This document shows, one piece after another, positions 25,495 to 34,853 of a stretch of 64,000 nt of DNA. The notes beneath the pieces are model-generated. The model was given only the letters and a program-made list of their open reading frames with translations. It was not told the origin of the DNA and searched no databases. This DNA is from Spirochaetaceae bacterium (lineage in GTDB: Bacteria; Spirochaetota; Spirochaetia; SZUA-6; Bin103): positions 1-64,000 of the forward strand of contig JAPPKD010000299.1 of the NCBI GenBank assembly GCA_028820215.1. Direction: 5' to 3'. Numbering within the stretch: position 1 is the stretch's first letter; every line of letters begins with the position of its first letter. The position numbers and the translations under genes are program-made.

Positions 25495-26358
25495 TCATTT
25501 GCGCGCTTCCCACTTATGCGTGAGCCAGCGTGCGACAGCATCGTCGTCGTTGGAGCCGATGAACGCGGTGGCGTGCTCGGCGAGCTCGGGAGCGGCGCCG
25601 GCCACCGCGTACGCTTCGTTGGCCATACGGAACATGGGGATGTCGTTGAGTTGGTCGCCGAACACCACCAGGCAACCGTGCGCGAGGTCCACCAATCGTT
25701 TGAGAGCCGCCGCGCCCTGATCCTTGGTGGCGCGGGCGTCCAGAACCATCAAGTGGTACCAGACGCCGTCGTAGTGGTCGTGGGTGTGGACCTGCACGGC
25801 ATCGCCGTGGCGCCGCCGGATCTCTCGCTCCAGGTCCTGAATCCGGGGCAGCGAGTCGATGAGGATGAAGAGCACCACCTGGTCATCGAGGCCCTGACGA
25901 AGCTCAGGGAGGCGATGCAGCCGGGGATCCTGGCGAGTCTCCCGCTTCCCATGAAAGCGGCGCATGCCGTCGTTACGGAGGCTGTCCGCGGTGTAGTAGA
26001 AGCGGTCGGCACGGCCGTCGTAGGTGAAGAGGAACGGGCTGGACCCTCGTCCGTCGAACAGTGCCCACAAGTCGTGCGCGATGCCGGACGGCAGCGCGTG
26101 GACGGCGAGGTGCCGGCCGGTCGTCAGGTCGGAGACGTACGCGCCGTTCGTGGCGATAACGGGCAACCGCAGCCTTAGATCCTGAAGTGCATACCGGATT
26201 TCACCGCACCCGCGGGCGCTCGCCACCGTGAAGGGCATGCCCTCGCCGATGAGGCGGTTCAGCGTCCGGGCGGAGTACGCCGACAGCGATCCGTCGCTGC
26301 GGAGCAGCGTGCCGTCCAGGTCGGAGACGTACAGGGTCTGCCGGAGGTCCGCGCTCAT
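25495..26358 (-). CDS. HAD-IIB (Cof-type) phosphatase, copy 2
   Basis: A 287-residue HAD phosphatase, tandem paralogue of the gene just downstream. Motifs: VSDLDGTLLRSDG, TVASARG, DARATKDQG and FGDQLNDIPMF. The cap differs most between copies (FTYDGRADRFYY here, MTVDGASDRVYY there), suggesting different substrates. Its ATG overlaps the stop of the upstream ABC transporter (ATGA), so it is translationally coupled to transport genes. Confidence 0.88.
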   Translation of the reverse strand: MSADLRQTLYVSDLDGTLLRSDGSLSAYSARTLNRLIGEGMPFTVASARGCGEIRYALQDLRLRLPVIATNGAYVSDLTTGRHLAVHALPSGIAHDLWALFDGRGSSPFLFTYDGRADRFYYTADSLRNDGMRRFHGKRETRQDPRLHRLPELRQGLDDQVVLFILIDSLPRIQDLEREIRRRHGDAVQVHTHDHYDGVWYHLMVLDARATKDQGAAALKRLVDLAHGCLVVFGDQLNDIPMFRMANEAYAVAGAAPELAEHATAFIGSNDDDAVARWLTHKWEARK

Positions 26359-28577
26359 CCGGTCAGGGTCTGCGAGCGATTCATGCGGCGCTGCGACTGC
26401 ACCAGGCCGTGGTAGATGCCCCCGGCGGCCATCAGCTCGGCGTGGGTGCCGACCTCGGCGAGCCGGCCCTTGTCCAGCACCACCAGGCGGTCGGCGTTGC
26501 GCAGGGTGGCCAGCCGGTGGGCGATCGCGAAGGTGGTGCGCCCGCGCATCAGGGCGAACAGGCCCTCCTGGATCATCTCTTCGGTTTCGCTGTCGACGGC
26601 CGCGGTCGCCTCGTCCAGGATCAGGATGCGGGGGTCGTGCAGGATGGCGCGCGCGATCGCGACCCGCTGGCGCTCGCCGCCGGAGAGCCGCTGCCCGCGC
26701 TCGCCCACCAGGGTGTCGTAGCCGTCGGCGAAGGCGCAGATGAAGTCGTGGGCGCCGGCGACCCTGGCGGCGTCGATGACCTGCCGCCGGGTCGCGTCCG
26801 GCTTGGCGTAGACGATGTTCTCGGCGATGGTGCCGGCGAACAGGAAGGTCTCCTGCAGGACCACGCCGATCTGGCGGTGCAGGTCGCGCTGCTCGATGTC
26901 GCGCAGGTCGACGGCGTCGATCGTGATCCGTCCCTCGTCGGGGTCGTAGAGCCGCATCAGCAGGTTGATGAGGGTGGTCTTGCCGGCGCCGGAGTGGCCG
27001 ACGATGCCGATCATCTCACCCGGTTCCACCTGCAGGCAGATGTCCTCCAGCACCGGCTCGTGGCTCTGGTAGCCGAACACCACCCCCTCGAACCGGACCG
27101 TTCCGTCGATCGACAGGCGCCTGGAGCTGGCCGAATCGGCGACCTCTTGCGGCTCGTCGATGATCTCGAACACGCGCTCGGCGGCGCTCATCGACTCGGC
27201 GAATTGCCGGGGGAGGCCGGCGATCATGGCCAGCGGCCCGTAGATGATCATCGCGTACTGGACGAACTGCACCAGCTCGCCCACCTTCATCTCCGCTCCC
27301 AGGACCAGGTAGCCGCCGGCCAGGAAGACCAGGAACTCCCCGAAGCGCATGACGAAGGTCCAGGTCGGCATCAGGACGGCCCAGGTCCGCTCGTTGCGCA
27401 GCATGACGTCGCGCAGCTCGGCGGAGCGCTGCCGGAAGCGGCCGACCTCCGACCGCTCGCGGCCGAACGCCTTGACCACGCGGATGCCGGCCAGGATGTC
27501 CTGCAGCAGCGTGTCGACCTTGTCGAGCATCCGGTGCTCACGGCGGAACAGCGTCCGCACGTGCTTCCACACGATGTGCGTCAGCAGCACCACCACCGGT
27601 ACCGGGACCAGCAGCAGCACCGCCAGGCGCCACTCGCGCAGGAACAGGATCACGGCCACGCCGATCAGCGTGAGCACCTGAGCGAGGCTGTCGGTGAGCC
27701 AGAAGTTGATGAACGTCTGGACCTTGCGGGTGTCCCTGCTGACCCGGTTGAGGATGTCGCCGGCGTCGCGCGTGCTCAGGTAGGCCAGCGACAGCTTCTG
27801 CACGTGCGTGAACACCATCCGGCGCAAATCGCCGGACAGGCCGGTGGCGACCCGCGCGGTCGTCCGGCGGCTGAAGGCGGCCAGCAACGCGTGGCCACCG
27901 TAGGCCAGGCCCAGCGCACCGATCAGCGCCAGCACGGCGCCCAGCTCGGCTCGGCGTGGCGTCAGGTAGTCGTCGATGAGGATACGGGTGAGCTCCGGCG
28001 GCAGGAGCGCCAGCAGCGTGTGGCCGGTGAACAGCGCCATCGCCGCCACGACCCAGCGGAGCTGGCGCCGCGCGACCTCCCACAGCCGGCGCACCATGGC
28101 CGCCCTGTTCGTGCACACCCGGCAGACCCGGGTGCCCCTTTCGCGGCGCCGGCCGCAGGTGGGGCAGATCCCTTCGTCCGGCGCGTCGCGGTAGCGGGGC
28201 TCCCTTCCCTCAATCAACTGGTTGAGAGCGCGCGCGACGGTCGCGTAGCGCGGCGCGTGGCGCATCGAGTAGCGGGCCAGCGTGCGCGCGCCGTTGCCGT
28301 CGTGCCCGCCGGACGCCGCCGGCTCGGCGATCAGGCGGCCGCAGCCGACCATGGTGTCGGCCTGGAATCGCTCCACGTCGGCGAACGCGACCGTCCGCCA
28401 GCCGGAAACGCCTGCCGGCCGCACCGCGACCCGCGTGGCGCCGACCACCGTCCAGCCTTCGCCGTACCGGGAGTCCGCGGTCAGGTCGGCCGGCACCGCG
28501 TAACGGACCTCCTCGCCCGCCAGAACCCCGGCCACCTCGCCGGCGACGTCGGCCGGCAGGTCGAAGCGCAGCCTCAC
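26355..28577 (-). CDS. Zinc-ribbon ABC exporter (half-transporter) B
   Basis: A 740-residue fused permease/ATPase of the ABCB/MsbA type. An N-terminal region of about 130 residues with a beta-rich pattern precedes a zinc ribbon (C138, C141, C152, C155). Six membrane helices follow (about 165-450), then an ATPase domain with Walker A GHSGAGKT near 527, signature LSGGERQRVAIARA and Walker B ILILDEATAA. It probably pairs with the similar gene at 29131 as a heterodimer. GTG 28577 overlaps the DUF1854 stop by 4 nt. Zinc-ribbon ABC exporters flanking DUF1854 are known near cyanophycin genes in other bacteria; none is in this window. Confidence 0.9.
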   Translation of the reverse strand: MRLRFDLPADVAGEVAGVLAGEEVRYAVPADLTADSRYGEGWTVVGATRVAVRPAGVSGWRTVAFADVERFQADTMVGCGRLIAEPAASGGHDGNGARTLARYSMRHAPRYATVARALNQLIEGREPRYRDAPDEGICPTCGRRRERGTRVCRVCTNRAAMVRRLWEVARRQLRWVVAAMALFTGHTLLALLPPELTRILIDDYLTPRRAELGAVLALIGALGLAYGGHALLAAFSRRTTARVATGLSGDLRRMVFTHVQKLSLAYLSTRDAGDILNRVSRDTRKVQTFINFWLTDSLAQVLTLIGVAVILFLREWRLAVLLLVPVPVVVLLTHIVWKHVRTLFRREHRMLDKVDTLLQDILAGIRVVKAFGRERSEVGRFRQRSAELRDVMLRNERTWAVLMPTWTFVMRFGEFLVFLAGGYLVLGAEMKVGELVQFVQYAMIIYGPLAMIAGLPRQFAESMSAAERVFEIIDEPQEVADSASSRRLSIDGTVRFEGVVFGYQSHEPVLEDICLQVEPGEMIGIVGHSGAGKTTLINLLMRLYDPDEGRITIDAVDLRDIEQRDLHRQIGVVLQETFLFAGTIAENIVYAKPDATRRQVIDAARVAGAHDFICAFADGYDTLVGERGQRLSGGERQRVAIARAILHDPRILILDEATAAVDSETEEMIQEGLFALMRGRTTFAIAHRLATLRNADRLVVLDKGRLAEVGTHAELMAAGGIYHGLVQSQRRMNRSQTLTG

Positions 28578-29134
28578 AGGAGCCCTTCCAGCGTGCGCAG
28601 GACCGAGCGGTCCAGGCGGGTGTAGTCGGCCACCTCGAAGCGGTTGCCGTCGACGTCGACGATCACCAGCCGCTTCTCGCCCACCATCGTGACGTTGTTC
28701 TTGCCGCTCTGCACCGTGAAGCGGCGCCGGCCGGCGCCGGTGTCCACGGTCCAGTAGGAGTAGCCGAACTCCTCCCTGAGCGACTCGACCCGTTCGATCA
28801 GCGGCGTGAAGTAGCGGCGGTCGAGCTCGTCGCGGAGGAGCGCAGCCTGCGCGGGCGCCAGGTCCTCGAGCGACTCGACGATGCCGATCTCGTCTCCTTC
28901 GCGGTCGCGCAGCGAGATGTACTGGTCGGCCGCGCTCAGGGGAAAGCTGCGGAAGGCGTTGATCCGCTCGTAGCGCTCGGGCTCATCCCCGCGCACGGTC
29001 AACGTGACGAAGCCGCCGGAGGTGCGATCGAGCTCCAGCTCGGCGGGTTTCAGCAGTCGGGTACGGTGGGACCGGCGGCGTTTCCCGGCGGCTGCCTCCG
29101 TCCTGTCGTCGCCCTCGCGCAGGTCGTCGTTCAT
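28574..29134 (-). CDS. DUF1854 protein between two ABC exporters
   Basis: A 186-residue soluble protein of the DUF1854 family. The basic N-terminus (KRRRSHRTRLLKPAE) leads to FVTLTVRGDEPERYERINAFRSFPLS, SLRDREGDEIGIVESLEDL and a C-terminal half with YFTPLIERVESLREEFGYSYW and GEKRLVIVDVDGNRFEV. Function is unknown; the family is consistently placed between paired ABC exporters, so an adaptor or regulator is likely. Both ends overlap the transporter genes by 4 nt (ATGA and GTGA), implying fixed stoichiometry. Confidence 0.85.
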   Translation of the reverse strand: MNDDLREGDDRTEAAAGKRRRSHRTRLLKPAELELDRTSGGFVTLTVRGDEPERYERINAFRSFPLSAADQYISLRDREGDEIGIVESLEDLAPAQAALLRDELDRRYFTPLIERVESLREEFGYSYWTVDTGAGRRRFTVQSGKNNVTMVGEKRLVIVDVDGNRFEVADYTRLDRSVLRTLEGLL

Positions 29135-31392
29135 CGCTGCGCCCCTATGGCGATGACCTCGAGCGCATCGCGCTGCTTGCGTACCAGCGTGGCGTAGATC
29201 CCGCCCGCGGCTTCCAGCTCGTCGTGGGTGCCTTGCTCGACCAGCCGTCCCTTTTCCAGGACCGCCAGGCGGTGCGCCATGCGCAGGGTGGACAGCCGGT
29301 GAGCGATGGCGATCGTCGTGCGGCCCCGGATCAGCCGTTCCAGGGCGAGCTGGATCATCTCCTCGGTCTCGGAATCGACCGAGGAAGTGGCTTCGTCCAG
29401 GATCAGGATGCGCGGGTCGATCAGCACGGCGCGGGCGATCGACAGCCGTTGCCGCTCCCCGCCCGACAGGCCGTGGCCGCGGGGCCCGACCCGGGTGTCG
29501 TAGCCGTCGGGGAGCCGGGCGATGAAGTCGTGGGCGAACGCGGCCTTGGCGGCGGCGACGATCTGGGCATGGGTGGCGTCCGGACGGCCGTAGGCGAGGT
29601 TCTCGGAGACCGTGCCGTCGAACAGGTAGGGATCCTGCAGGATGATGCCTACCTGGCGGCGCAGGTCGGCGATGCGCAGGTCGCGCACGTCGGTGCCGTC
29701 GATCAGCACGCGGCCCGATTCGGTGTCGTACAGCCGGGTGATCAGGTTGATCAGCGTCGACTTGCCGGCGCCGGTGTGGCCGACCAGGCCGAGCACCTCG
29801 CCGGCGTCGACGGCCAGATCGATATCGTGAAGCACCGGCTTGTTGGGCTCGTACGCGAAGGTGACGCCGCGCAACTCGACCGCACCGCGCAGGTGCGGCA
29901 GCGCCACCGGGTCGCTGCGCTCGGCGACTTCCGGCACCGCGTCGACCACCTCGAAGATGCGGTGCGCGGAATTCATGGCCATCGACCAGAACTCGACCAC
30001 CATCGTCATGAAGCGCATCGGCTCGTACAGCAGGGCCGAGTAGGTGGCGAACGTGATCAGTACCCCAAGCGTGAGGGATCCGCCGATTACCTGCCAGCCG
30101 CCTGCTGCCCAGACGATCAAGCCGCCGATCTGGGTCAGGAATGCGACGGACGGAAACAGGGTGGCGAGTGTCCGCTGCGTACGCAGCTCGGCGCCGCGCA
30201 CCTCGTCGTTGGCCGGCGCGAACCGTTCGATCTCCTGCTGCTCCTGGCCGAACGCCTTGACCACGCGCACGCCTGAGAGCGAGTCGTCGACCACGCCGTT
30301 CAGGATCGCGAGCGAGCGGTGCTGGCGGCCGAACAGGCGCCACAGCTTCGGGAACAGGCGCTTGACGATGAGGACGACGGCGGGCGCCGGCAGCAGCAAG
30401 AGCAGCGCCAGCCCCGGCTGCAGCGCGACCATGACGGCGACGATCGCCACGATCTGGACCAGGTTGACCACGAAGAAGGGCAGGCCGTCGATGAAGAACA
30501 TGCTCAGGTTCATCGAGTCGTGATTGACCCTGACCATCAGGCCGCCGGTCTGCTTGCGCGCGAAGAAGCCGAGCGACAGGCGCTGCAGGGCCGTGAAGAT
30601 CTGCGACTTGAGGTCGTAGACCATGTGCACGGACACCCGCGCGTTGAGCCGCTGGTAGAGCATCTGGGCGCCGACGCCGGCGGCGTGCACGGCGACGATC
30701 AGGAGCACCACTTCGAGCACGTGCCCGTGGAAGCGCCCGGCCGGGGCGAGCACGTCGTCGAACAGCACGCGGCCCGAGAGCAGCGGCGTGACGGTCTTCA
30801 GCGCCGTGGCGGCGATCATGAAGACGGCGACGAGTGCCGCCAGGCGCCGATACGGGCGCAGGTAGCCGAGCACGCGAACGAACAGGCCGCGCTTGTCGAT
30901 GCAACGCGGGCAGACGGCGCGTTCCTGATCGGGATAGCGCAGGCCGCAGGTGGGGCAGGTCTGCTCGCGCAGCACCTCGACCGCCGGGGCTTCGTCGCCC
31001 TTCTGCAGGGCCGCCACGGCGCCGGCGAAGGCGCCGAACTGGCGAGCCCGGCTGTTGCTGAAGCGGAGCAGCAGCCGTTCGGACGCGTCCGGAGGAGGGC
31101 TGGCTCCGTCCGCATCGTCCCCATCCCCTGCATCCGGTTCGCGGCGGCCGGCGGTGAGCAATCCTCCCGAGACCAGGCTCTCCACCTGCACGGGGCCGAT
31201 GCGGTCGAGCGCGAAGCTGTCGATGCCGCCGGCGGTGACGATGTGCAGGGAGTCGGGCGTGGCGACGGCCCAGTCCTCGCCGTAGCGGCCGTCCAGGCAC
31301 AGGTCGGAGCTGACCGCGTGAAGGACCTCCCGGCCGGCAACGCCGGCGGCGGACAACCGCTCCGTGATCGACTCGGGAATCTCGGTTTTCAT
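29131..31392 (-). CDS. Zinc-ribbon ABC exporter (half-transporter) A
   Basis: A 753-residue ABC exporter homologous to the gene at 26355. N-terminal region with LHAVSSDLCLDGRYGEDWAV, alignable to VRYAVPADLTADSRYGEGW in its partner, then a zinc ribbon (C146, C149, C161, C164), six membrane helices, and an ATPase domain with GHTGAGKST, LSGGERQRLSIARA and ILILDEATSS. Both partners keep intact ATPase motifs, so two active sites are expected. ATG 31392 is chosen over an in-frame TTG at 31401. It lies 27 nt after the aldolase gene. Substrate unknown. Confidence 0.9.
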   Translation of the reverse strand: MKTEIPESITERLSAAGVAGREVLHAVSSDLCLDGRYGEDWAVATPDSLHIVTAGGIDSFALDRIGPVQVESLVSGGLLTAGRREPDAGDGDDADGASPPPDASERLLLRFSNSRARQFGAFAGAVAALQKGDEAPAVEVLREQTCPTCGLRYPDQERAVCPRCIDKRGLFVRVLGYLRPYRRLAALVAVFMIAATALKTVTPLLSGRVLFDDVLAPAGRFHGHVLEVVLLIVAVHAAGVGAQMLYQRLNARVSVHMVYDLKSQIFTALQRLSLGFFARKQTGGLMVRVNHDSMNLSMFFIDGLPFFVVNLVQIVAIVAVMVALQPGLALLLLLPAPAVVLIVKRLFPKLWRLFGRQHRSLAILNGVVDDSLSGVRVVKAFGQEQQEIERFAPANDEVRGAELRTQRTLATLFPSVAFLTQIGGLIVWAAGGWQVIGGSLTLGVLITFATYSALLYEPMRFMTMVVEFWSMAMNSAHRIFEVVDAVPEVAERSDPVALPHLRGAVELRGVTFAYEPNKPVLHDIDLAVDAGEVLGLVGHTGAGKSTLINLITRLYDTESGRVLIDGTDVRDLRIADLRRQVGIILQDPYLFDGTVSENLAYGRPDATHAQIVAAAKAAFAHDFIARLPDGYDTRVGPRGHGLSGGERQRLSIARAVLIDPRILILDEATSSVDSETEEMIQLALERLIRGRTTIAIAHRLSTLRMAHRLAVLEKGRLVEQGTHDELEAAGGIYATLVRKQRDALEVIAIGAQR

Positions 31393-31419
31393 GGGGCGCA
31401 AACCCCCATCATACGATAT

Positions 31420-32442
31420 CTACGGTACCGACCGGACGGCATCCACGAAGCCGTCGAGGAACTCCCTGGTCGTGTCCCACGTGGTCATCAGGCGCGCCAC
31501 GCCCTGCTCCTTGTCGAACACGTAGTAGGGGAAGCAGCCGATGGTCGCCTCGATGACCTCCGGCCGCAGCCGCACGAAGACGCCGTTGGCCTCGACCGGG
31601 TGCAGGATCTCCACGTCGGTCTCGGCGCGCAGGCGCGCGGCCAGGTGGGCGGCCATGGCGTTGGCGTGCGCGGCGTTGCGGTGCCACAGGTCGCCTTCCA
31701 GCAGCGCGCTGAACTGCGCGGACACGAAGCGCATCTTGGACAGGAGCTGCAGACCCTGCATGCGCACGTAGTCCAGGTGGGCCAGCGGCGTGAAGGCCAC
31801 CACCGCTTCGCCCATCAACAGCCCGTTCTTGGTGCCGCCGAACGACAGCAGGTCGACGCCCAGGTCGCGGGTGCACTCGCGCAGCCCCATGCCCAGGCTG
31901 ACGGCGGCGTTGGCGATGCGGGCGCCGTCCACGTGCAGCAGCAGCCCGTGCGCATGGGCCAGCGCGGCGATCTCCTCGATCTCGGCCGGCGTGTACACGG
32001 TGACCACCTCCGTGGCCTGCGTGATGGAGATCAGGCGCGGCCGGCTGGCGTGCACGTCGGGCTCGGCGGTCACCAGGCGCCGCACCGCGTCCAGGTCGAT
32101 CTTGCCGTGCACGTGCGGAACCTCCAGCACCTTGCAGCCGACCAGGCGCTCGATCGCGCCGCACTCCGCCCACGCCAGGTGCGCGGCCGAGGTGGCGATC
32201 ACCGCCTCGTAGGGCTGGCAGCAGCCGGCCACCGTCACCACGTTGGCGGCGCTGCCGGTGACCACCGACAGGACCTGCACGCCGTCGCCGAAGTGGCGGG
32301 CGAACGCCGCTTCGGCACGGCGCGTGTGCTCGTCCTCTCCGTACCCCAGGGCATGCCCGTGGTTGGCGGCCTGGATCGCGGCCAGCACCTCCGGATGGGC
32401 TCCGGAGCTGTTGTCGCTGTAGAAGGAAAGAGTGCCGCTCAC
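31420..32442 (-). CDS. ltaE: Low-specificity threonine aldolase-like enzyme
   Basis: A 340-residue PLP fold-type I enzyme of the threonine aldolase/beta-eliminating lyase family, expected to split L-threonine or related beta-hydroxy amino acids to glycine and an aldehyde. The PLP lysine is Lys205 in SFGGTKNGLL; VHVDGAR-type motif is LLHVDGARIANAAV, and the opening SFYSDNSSGAHPEVL is typical. GTG 32442 overlaps the upstream stop by 4 nt (GTGA). A metabolic enzyme here is odd and suggests that the transported or modified compound contains a hydroxy amino acid, or that the enzyme is a passenger. Confidence 0.87.
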   Translation of the reverse strand: MSGTLSFYSDNSSGAHPEVLAAIQAANHGHALGYGEDEHTRRAEAAFARHFGDGVQVLSVVTGSAANVVTVAGCCQPYEAVIATSAAHLAWAECGAIERLVGCKVLEVPHVHGKIDLDAVRRLVTAEPDVHASRPRLISITQATEVVTVYTPAEIEEIAALAHAHGLLLHVDGARIANAAVSLGMGLRECTRDLGVDLLSFGGTKNGLLMGEAVVAFTPLAHLDYVRMQGLQLLSKMRFVSAQFSALLEGDLWHRNAAHANAMAAHLAARLRAETDVEILHPVEANGVFVRLRPEVIEATIGCFPYYVFDKEQGVARLMTTWDTTREFLDGFVDAVRSVP

Positions 32443-33215
32443 TCCGGGAACACCTCCACGTCGCTTCGGTCGATCCTGCTGCCCATGAGCACCGTCATGA
32501 AACCGCCCTCCCGGATCGAGTCGCCGTCCGCGTCCAGGCCTCCTTCCTCGACGATCAGCAGCAGCGGATTCGGGACGTCGGCCCGGGTCTCGTACTCGGC
32601 CAGGATCACCGGGACGCGCTTGCCGTCGCGGTCGGCGTAGTCGCCGTACAGGGCACGTTCATGGCCGACGAACTCGGCCTCGACCTCATTGCCGTCGGCG
32701 TCCAGAAGAGGAGGCGCGGCCGGATAGCGCGCGAACTCGAGCTCGGCCGGGACGAACCGGTTCGGGTCCGGGGGCTCGGCGAAGAGCCAGGCGCCTCCGG
32801 CGTCGATCACCGCCGCCCGCGAGCCCGGTGCCAGCCCCTCGGCGATGAAACAGGCGCGCAACTCCAGGGCGTCGCCGTGGATGACCGCCAGCAGGAATTC
32901 GATGGTATCGGCGCTGGCGAGATCGAACAGCAGGTACTCGGCGATGACGGTGTCGGCGGCGGAGCGCACCTCGATGGCGCGCTTCCTGGTGATCTGGAAG
33001 TCGAGTCCGTCGGCGGCCAGGCCGCGCTCGGCCGCCGCCGCCATCGCCTGAAAATCGCGCAGGGTCACCGCGCCGCCGCGCAATTGCCGCCAGAAGCGCG
33101 GATCGGCGGTGGAGGCCGCCGTGGGTTCCGGCTCGGCCCGGGATCGGCGTCCGAACAGCCCGCCCAGCAACCCGCGGCCCCGGTTGCCGGCGTCGGGCGG
33201 GGTGCGCCCGCTCAT
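32439..33215 (-). CDS. Hypothetical cytosolic protein of DUF350 locus
   Basis: I do not recognise this 258-residue protein with confidence. A basic glycine-rich N-terminus (GLLGGLFGRRSRAEPEP) is followed by FWRQLRGGAVTLRDFQAMAAA, a beta-rich core with FQITRKRAIEVRSAADTVIAEYLLFDL and a C-terminal part ending EGGFMTVLMGSRIDRSDV. Its place next to a tandem DUF350 protein recalls the YjfK (DUF2491) or DUF4178 partners of DUF350 in other bacteria, to which it may be distantly related. ATG 33215; its stop overlaps ltaE by 4 nt. Confidence 0.6.
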   Translation of the reverse strand: MSGRTPPDAGNRGRGLLGGLFGRRSRAEPEPTAASTADPRFWRQLRGGAVTLRDFQAMAAAAERGLAADGLDFQITRKRAIEVRSAADTVIAEYLLFDLASADTIEFLLAVIHGDALELRACFIAEGLAPGSRAAVIDAGGAWLFAEPPDPNRFVPAELEFARYPAAPPLLDADGNEVEAEFVGHERALYGDYADRDGKRVPVILAEYETRADVPNPLLLIVEEGGLDADGDSIREGGFMTVLMGSRIDRSDVEVFPE

Positions 33216-33243
33216 GCTCAGGCTCTCCGCATGCGGCGCGCGA

Positions 33244-33936
33244 TCAGTAGCGGCGACTGGCTGAACGCAGCAGCACCCACATGACGCCGGCTATCAGCAG
33301 GATCAGGATCAGTCCGGTGAAGAAGCCACCACCCCCTCCGTAGTAGGTGCCGGGGGCGCCGCCGTAGTAGTAGCCGCCGCGGCTCATCAAGGCGCTCATC
33401 ATGACCGCGTCGGTCATCGCGTTGTACAGGACCCAGGTGCCCAGCGTCGGGTGCAGGTACCCGTAGCCGCCGAGGCCGGCGTTGTAGGTGACGTTGACGT
33501 TGCGGCCGTCGACCCGTGTGCTCTGCGGGATGTGGTTCGGCCGGGTGGACGGCTGGGTGGCGTAGCGGGACGGGAACTGGCCGGCGTTGCGCTGCCGGAA
33601 GGCGGACTCGGCCTGTGAGCGGTTCTGGAAGGTGGTGCCGGCGGCGCGGGAGCGCTCGTACTGGGAGCGGCTGACGCCACTGGTGTTGGAGCGCGAGGAC
33701 ACGCCGCGCGTGCCGGACAGGGTGCTGCGGGTGGTCGTGGTGCGGCGGCTGGATCCGAATGCCGAGCGGGTGGAACGCGACGAGAAGGAGCGCGAGGAGC
33801 CGAAGCTGGAGAACGAGCGTCCGCCCGAGAATCCGCCCATGCGGCGGGCGAGGGCGTCGTCGGCCACCAGCAGCAGGATGCTCGCGATCACGATGGCGCA
33901 GGCCACCTTGCCGGCGACCGGGCGAGGGTGGATCAC
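33244..33936 (-). CDS. Ser/Arg-rich single-pass membrane protein
   Basis: A 230-residue protein with an N-terminal signal or anchor (VACAIVIASILLLVADDALA), then about 90 residues of Ser/Arg/Thr-rich low complexity, a Tyr/Gly-rich middle and a C-terminal membrane helix (FFTGLILILLIAGVMWVLL) preceded by glycine. The layout resembles small DUF350-associated envelope proteins. The GTG start overlaps the DUF350 stop by 4 nt (GTGA). The long polar segment is probably extracytoplasmic. Function unknown. Confidence 0.65.
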   Translation of the reverse strand: MIHPRPVAGKVACAIVIASILLLVADDALARRMGGFSGGRSFSSFGSSRSFSSRSTRSAFGSSRRTTTTRSTLSGTRGVSSRSNTSGVSRSQYERSRAAGTTFQNRSQAESAFRQRNAGQFPSRYATQPSTRPNHIPQSTRVDGRNVNVTYNAGLGGYGYLHPTLGTWVLYNAMTDAVMMSALMSRGGYYYGGAPGTYYGGGGGFFTGLILILLIAGVMWVLLRSASRRY

Positions 33937-34847
33937 GGTGCGGCAGCGCCCTCCGCGAGCGGTGCCAGCACCACGTTCGGGTCGGCGGCTCCGGAGTACA
34001 TCAGCGCCACGACGATGAAGCTGGCGGCGGCGATCGCGGCGGCGGCCGTGTTGCGCTTGGCCCGCACCTCGTCGGACAGGGCGGCGCGCGGCAGGAACAC
34101 CCGGTCGGCGATCACCCGGCCGATCACCAGCAGGATCAGGCCGCAGATGGCGATCACCGCCGTGATCAGCACCTCGGTGCCCAGGTCGCTGCCGGCGCCG
34201 GCGACCGCCGTGCGCACGATGACGCCCTGCGCGACCAGGAACCCGGCGAAGCTCACGCCGGCCGCGACGTTCTTGTCGTCCTCGATCACGCCGTGCACGT
34301 CGTAGCTGGTGATCGCCTGGAACACCAGGCCGTCCAGCACCAGCAACGCCTGGCCGACGAGCCAGTAGACGGCGATGTCGCGCAACAGCGCCAGGTAGTT
34401 GGCGCTCTGTCCCTCCATCACGCCGGAGATCATCAGGCCGGTGGCCACGGTCATGCCGCCGACCACGACGCCGGTACCGGCGCTGCGCTCCTGCACCATC
34501 TCGTGCTCGGTCGAGAACGCGTGCAGCACCAGCCGGTCGTTGATGATGCCGCTCAGGCGCAGCAGGAGGATGGCGATGACGCCCACGACCACCAGGTTGA
34601 CCAGGTCCGTGAGCATCTCTCCCCCGGACCCGCGGGCGGCGGCCGCGATCACGAATCCCAGGCCCAGCAGGTAGCCGCCGAAGCTGAGGCCGATGGCGTC
34701 GTTGCCGTTGTCCGCGATCTCGTGGTCGATGTGGTAGCGGGTCGTCAGGTTGTAGAAAAGCTTGCCCACGAACACCAGCAGCATGCCGACCGCGAAGTGG
34801 GGAACCTTCTCGACGACCAGCGTGAGCGTAGCCAGGATCGTCTGCAT
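33933..34847 (-). CDS. Tandem DUF350 (YjfL-like) membrane protein
   Basis: A 304-residue integral membrane protein with two tandem DUF350 units, each with about four helices. The repeats align through NDAIGLSFGGYLLGLGFVIA in unit one and NVAAGVSFAGFLVAQGVIV in unit two; each is followed by (V)LLLRLSGIINDRLVL or LLVIGRVIADRVFL. DUF350 proteins are linked to membrane stress and often sit with ion channels, PspA and DUF2491/DUF4178 proteins. It is the first gene of the nine-gene operon. A palindrome overlaps its predicted promoter, and a divergent potassium-type channel starts 64 nt away. Confidence 0.88.
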   Translation of the reverse strand: MQTILATLTLVVEKVPHFAVGMLLVFVGKLFYNLTTRYHIDHEIADNGNDAIGLSFGGYLLGLGFVIAAAARGSGGEMLTDLVNLVVVGVIAILLLRLSGIINDRLVLHAFSTEHEMVQERSAGTGVVVGGMTVATGLMISGVMEGQSANYLALLRDIAVYWLVGQALLVLDGLVFQAITSYDVHGVIEDDKNVAAGVSFAGFLVAQGVIVRTAVAGAGSDLGTEVLITAVIAICGLILLVIGRVIADRVFLPRAALSDEVRAKRNTAAAAIAAASFIVVALMYSGAADPNVVLAPLAEGAAAP

Positions 34848-34853
34848 AGCGAT

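Noticed and set aside
26409..28625. 738-codon plus-strand frame opposite the ABC exporter
   Set aside because: Mirror of the exporter codon bias, rich in Gln, His and Val without domain pattern.
26355..31392. Cyanophycin gene cluster
   Set aside because: The ABC-DUF1854-ABC set is associated with cyanophycin elsewhere, but no cyanophycin synthetase or cyanophycinase is present in the window.
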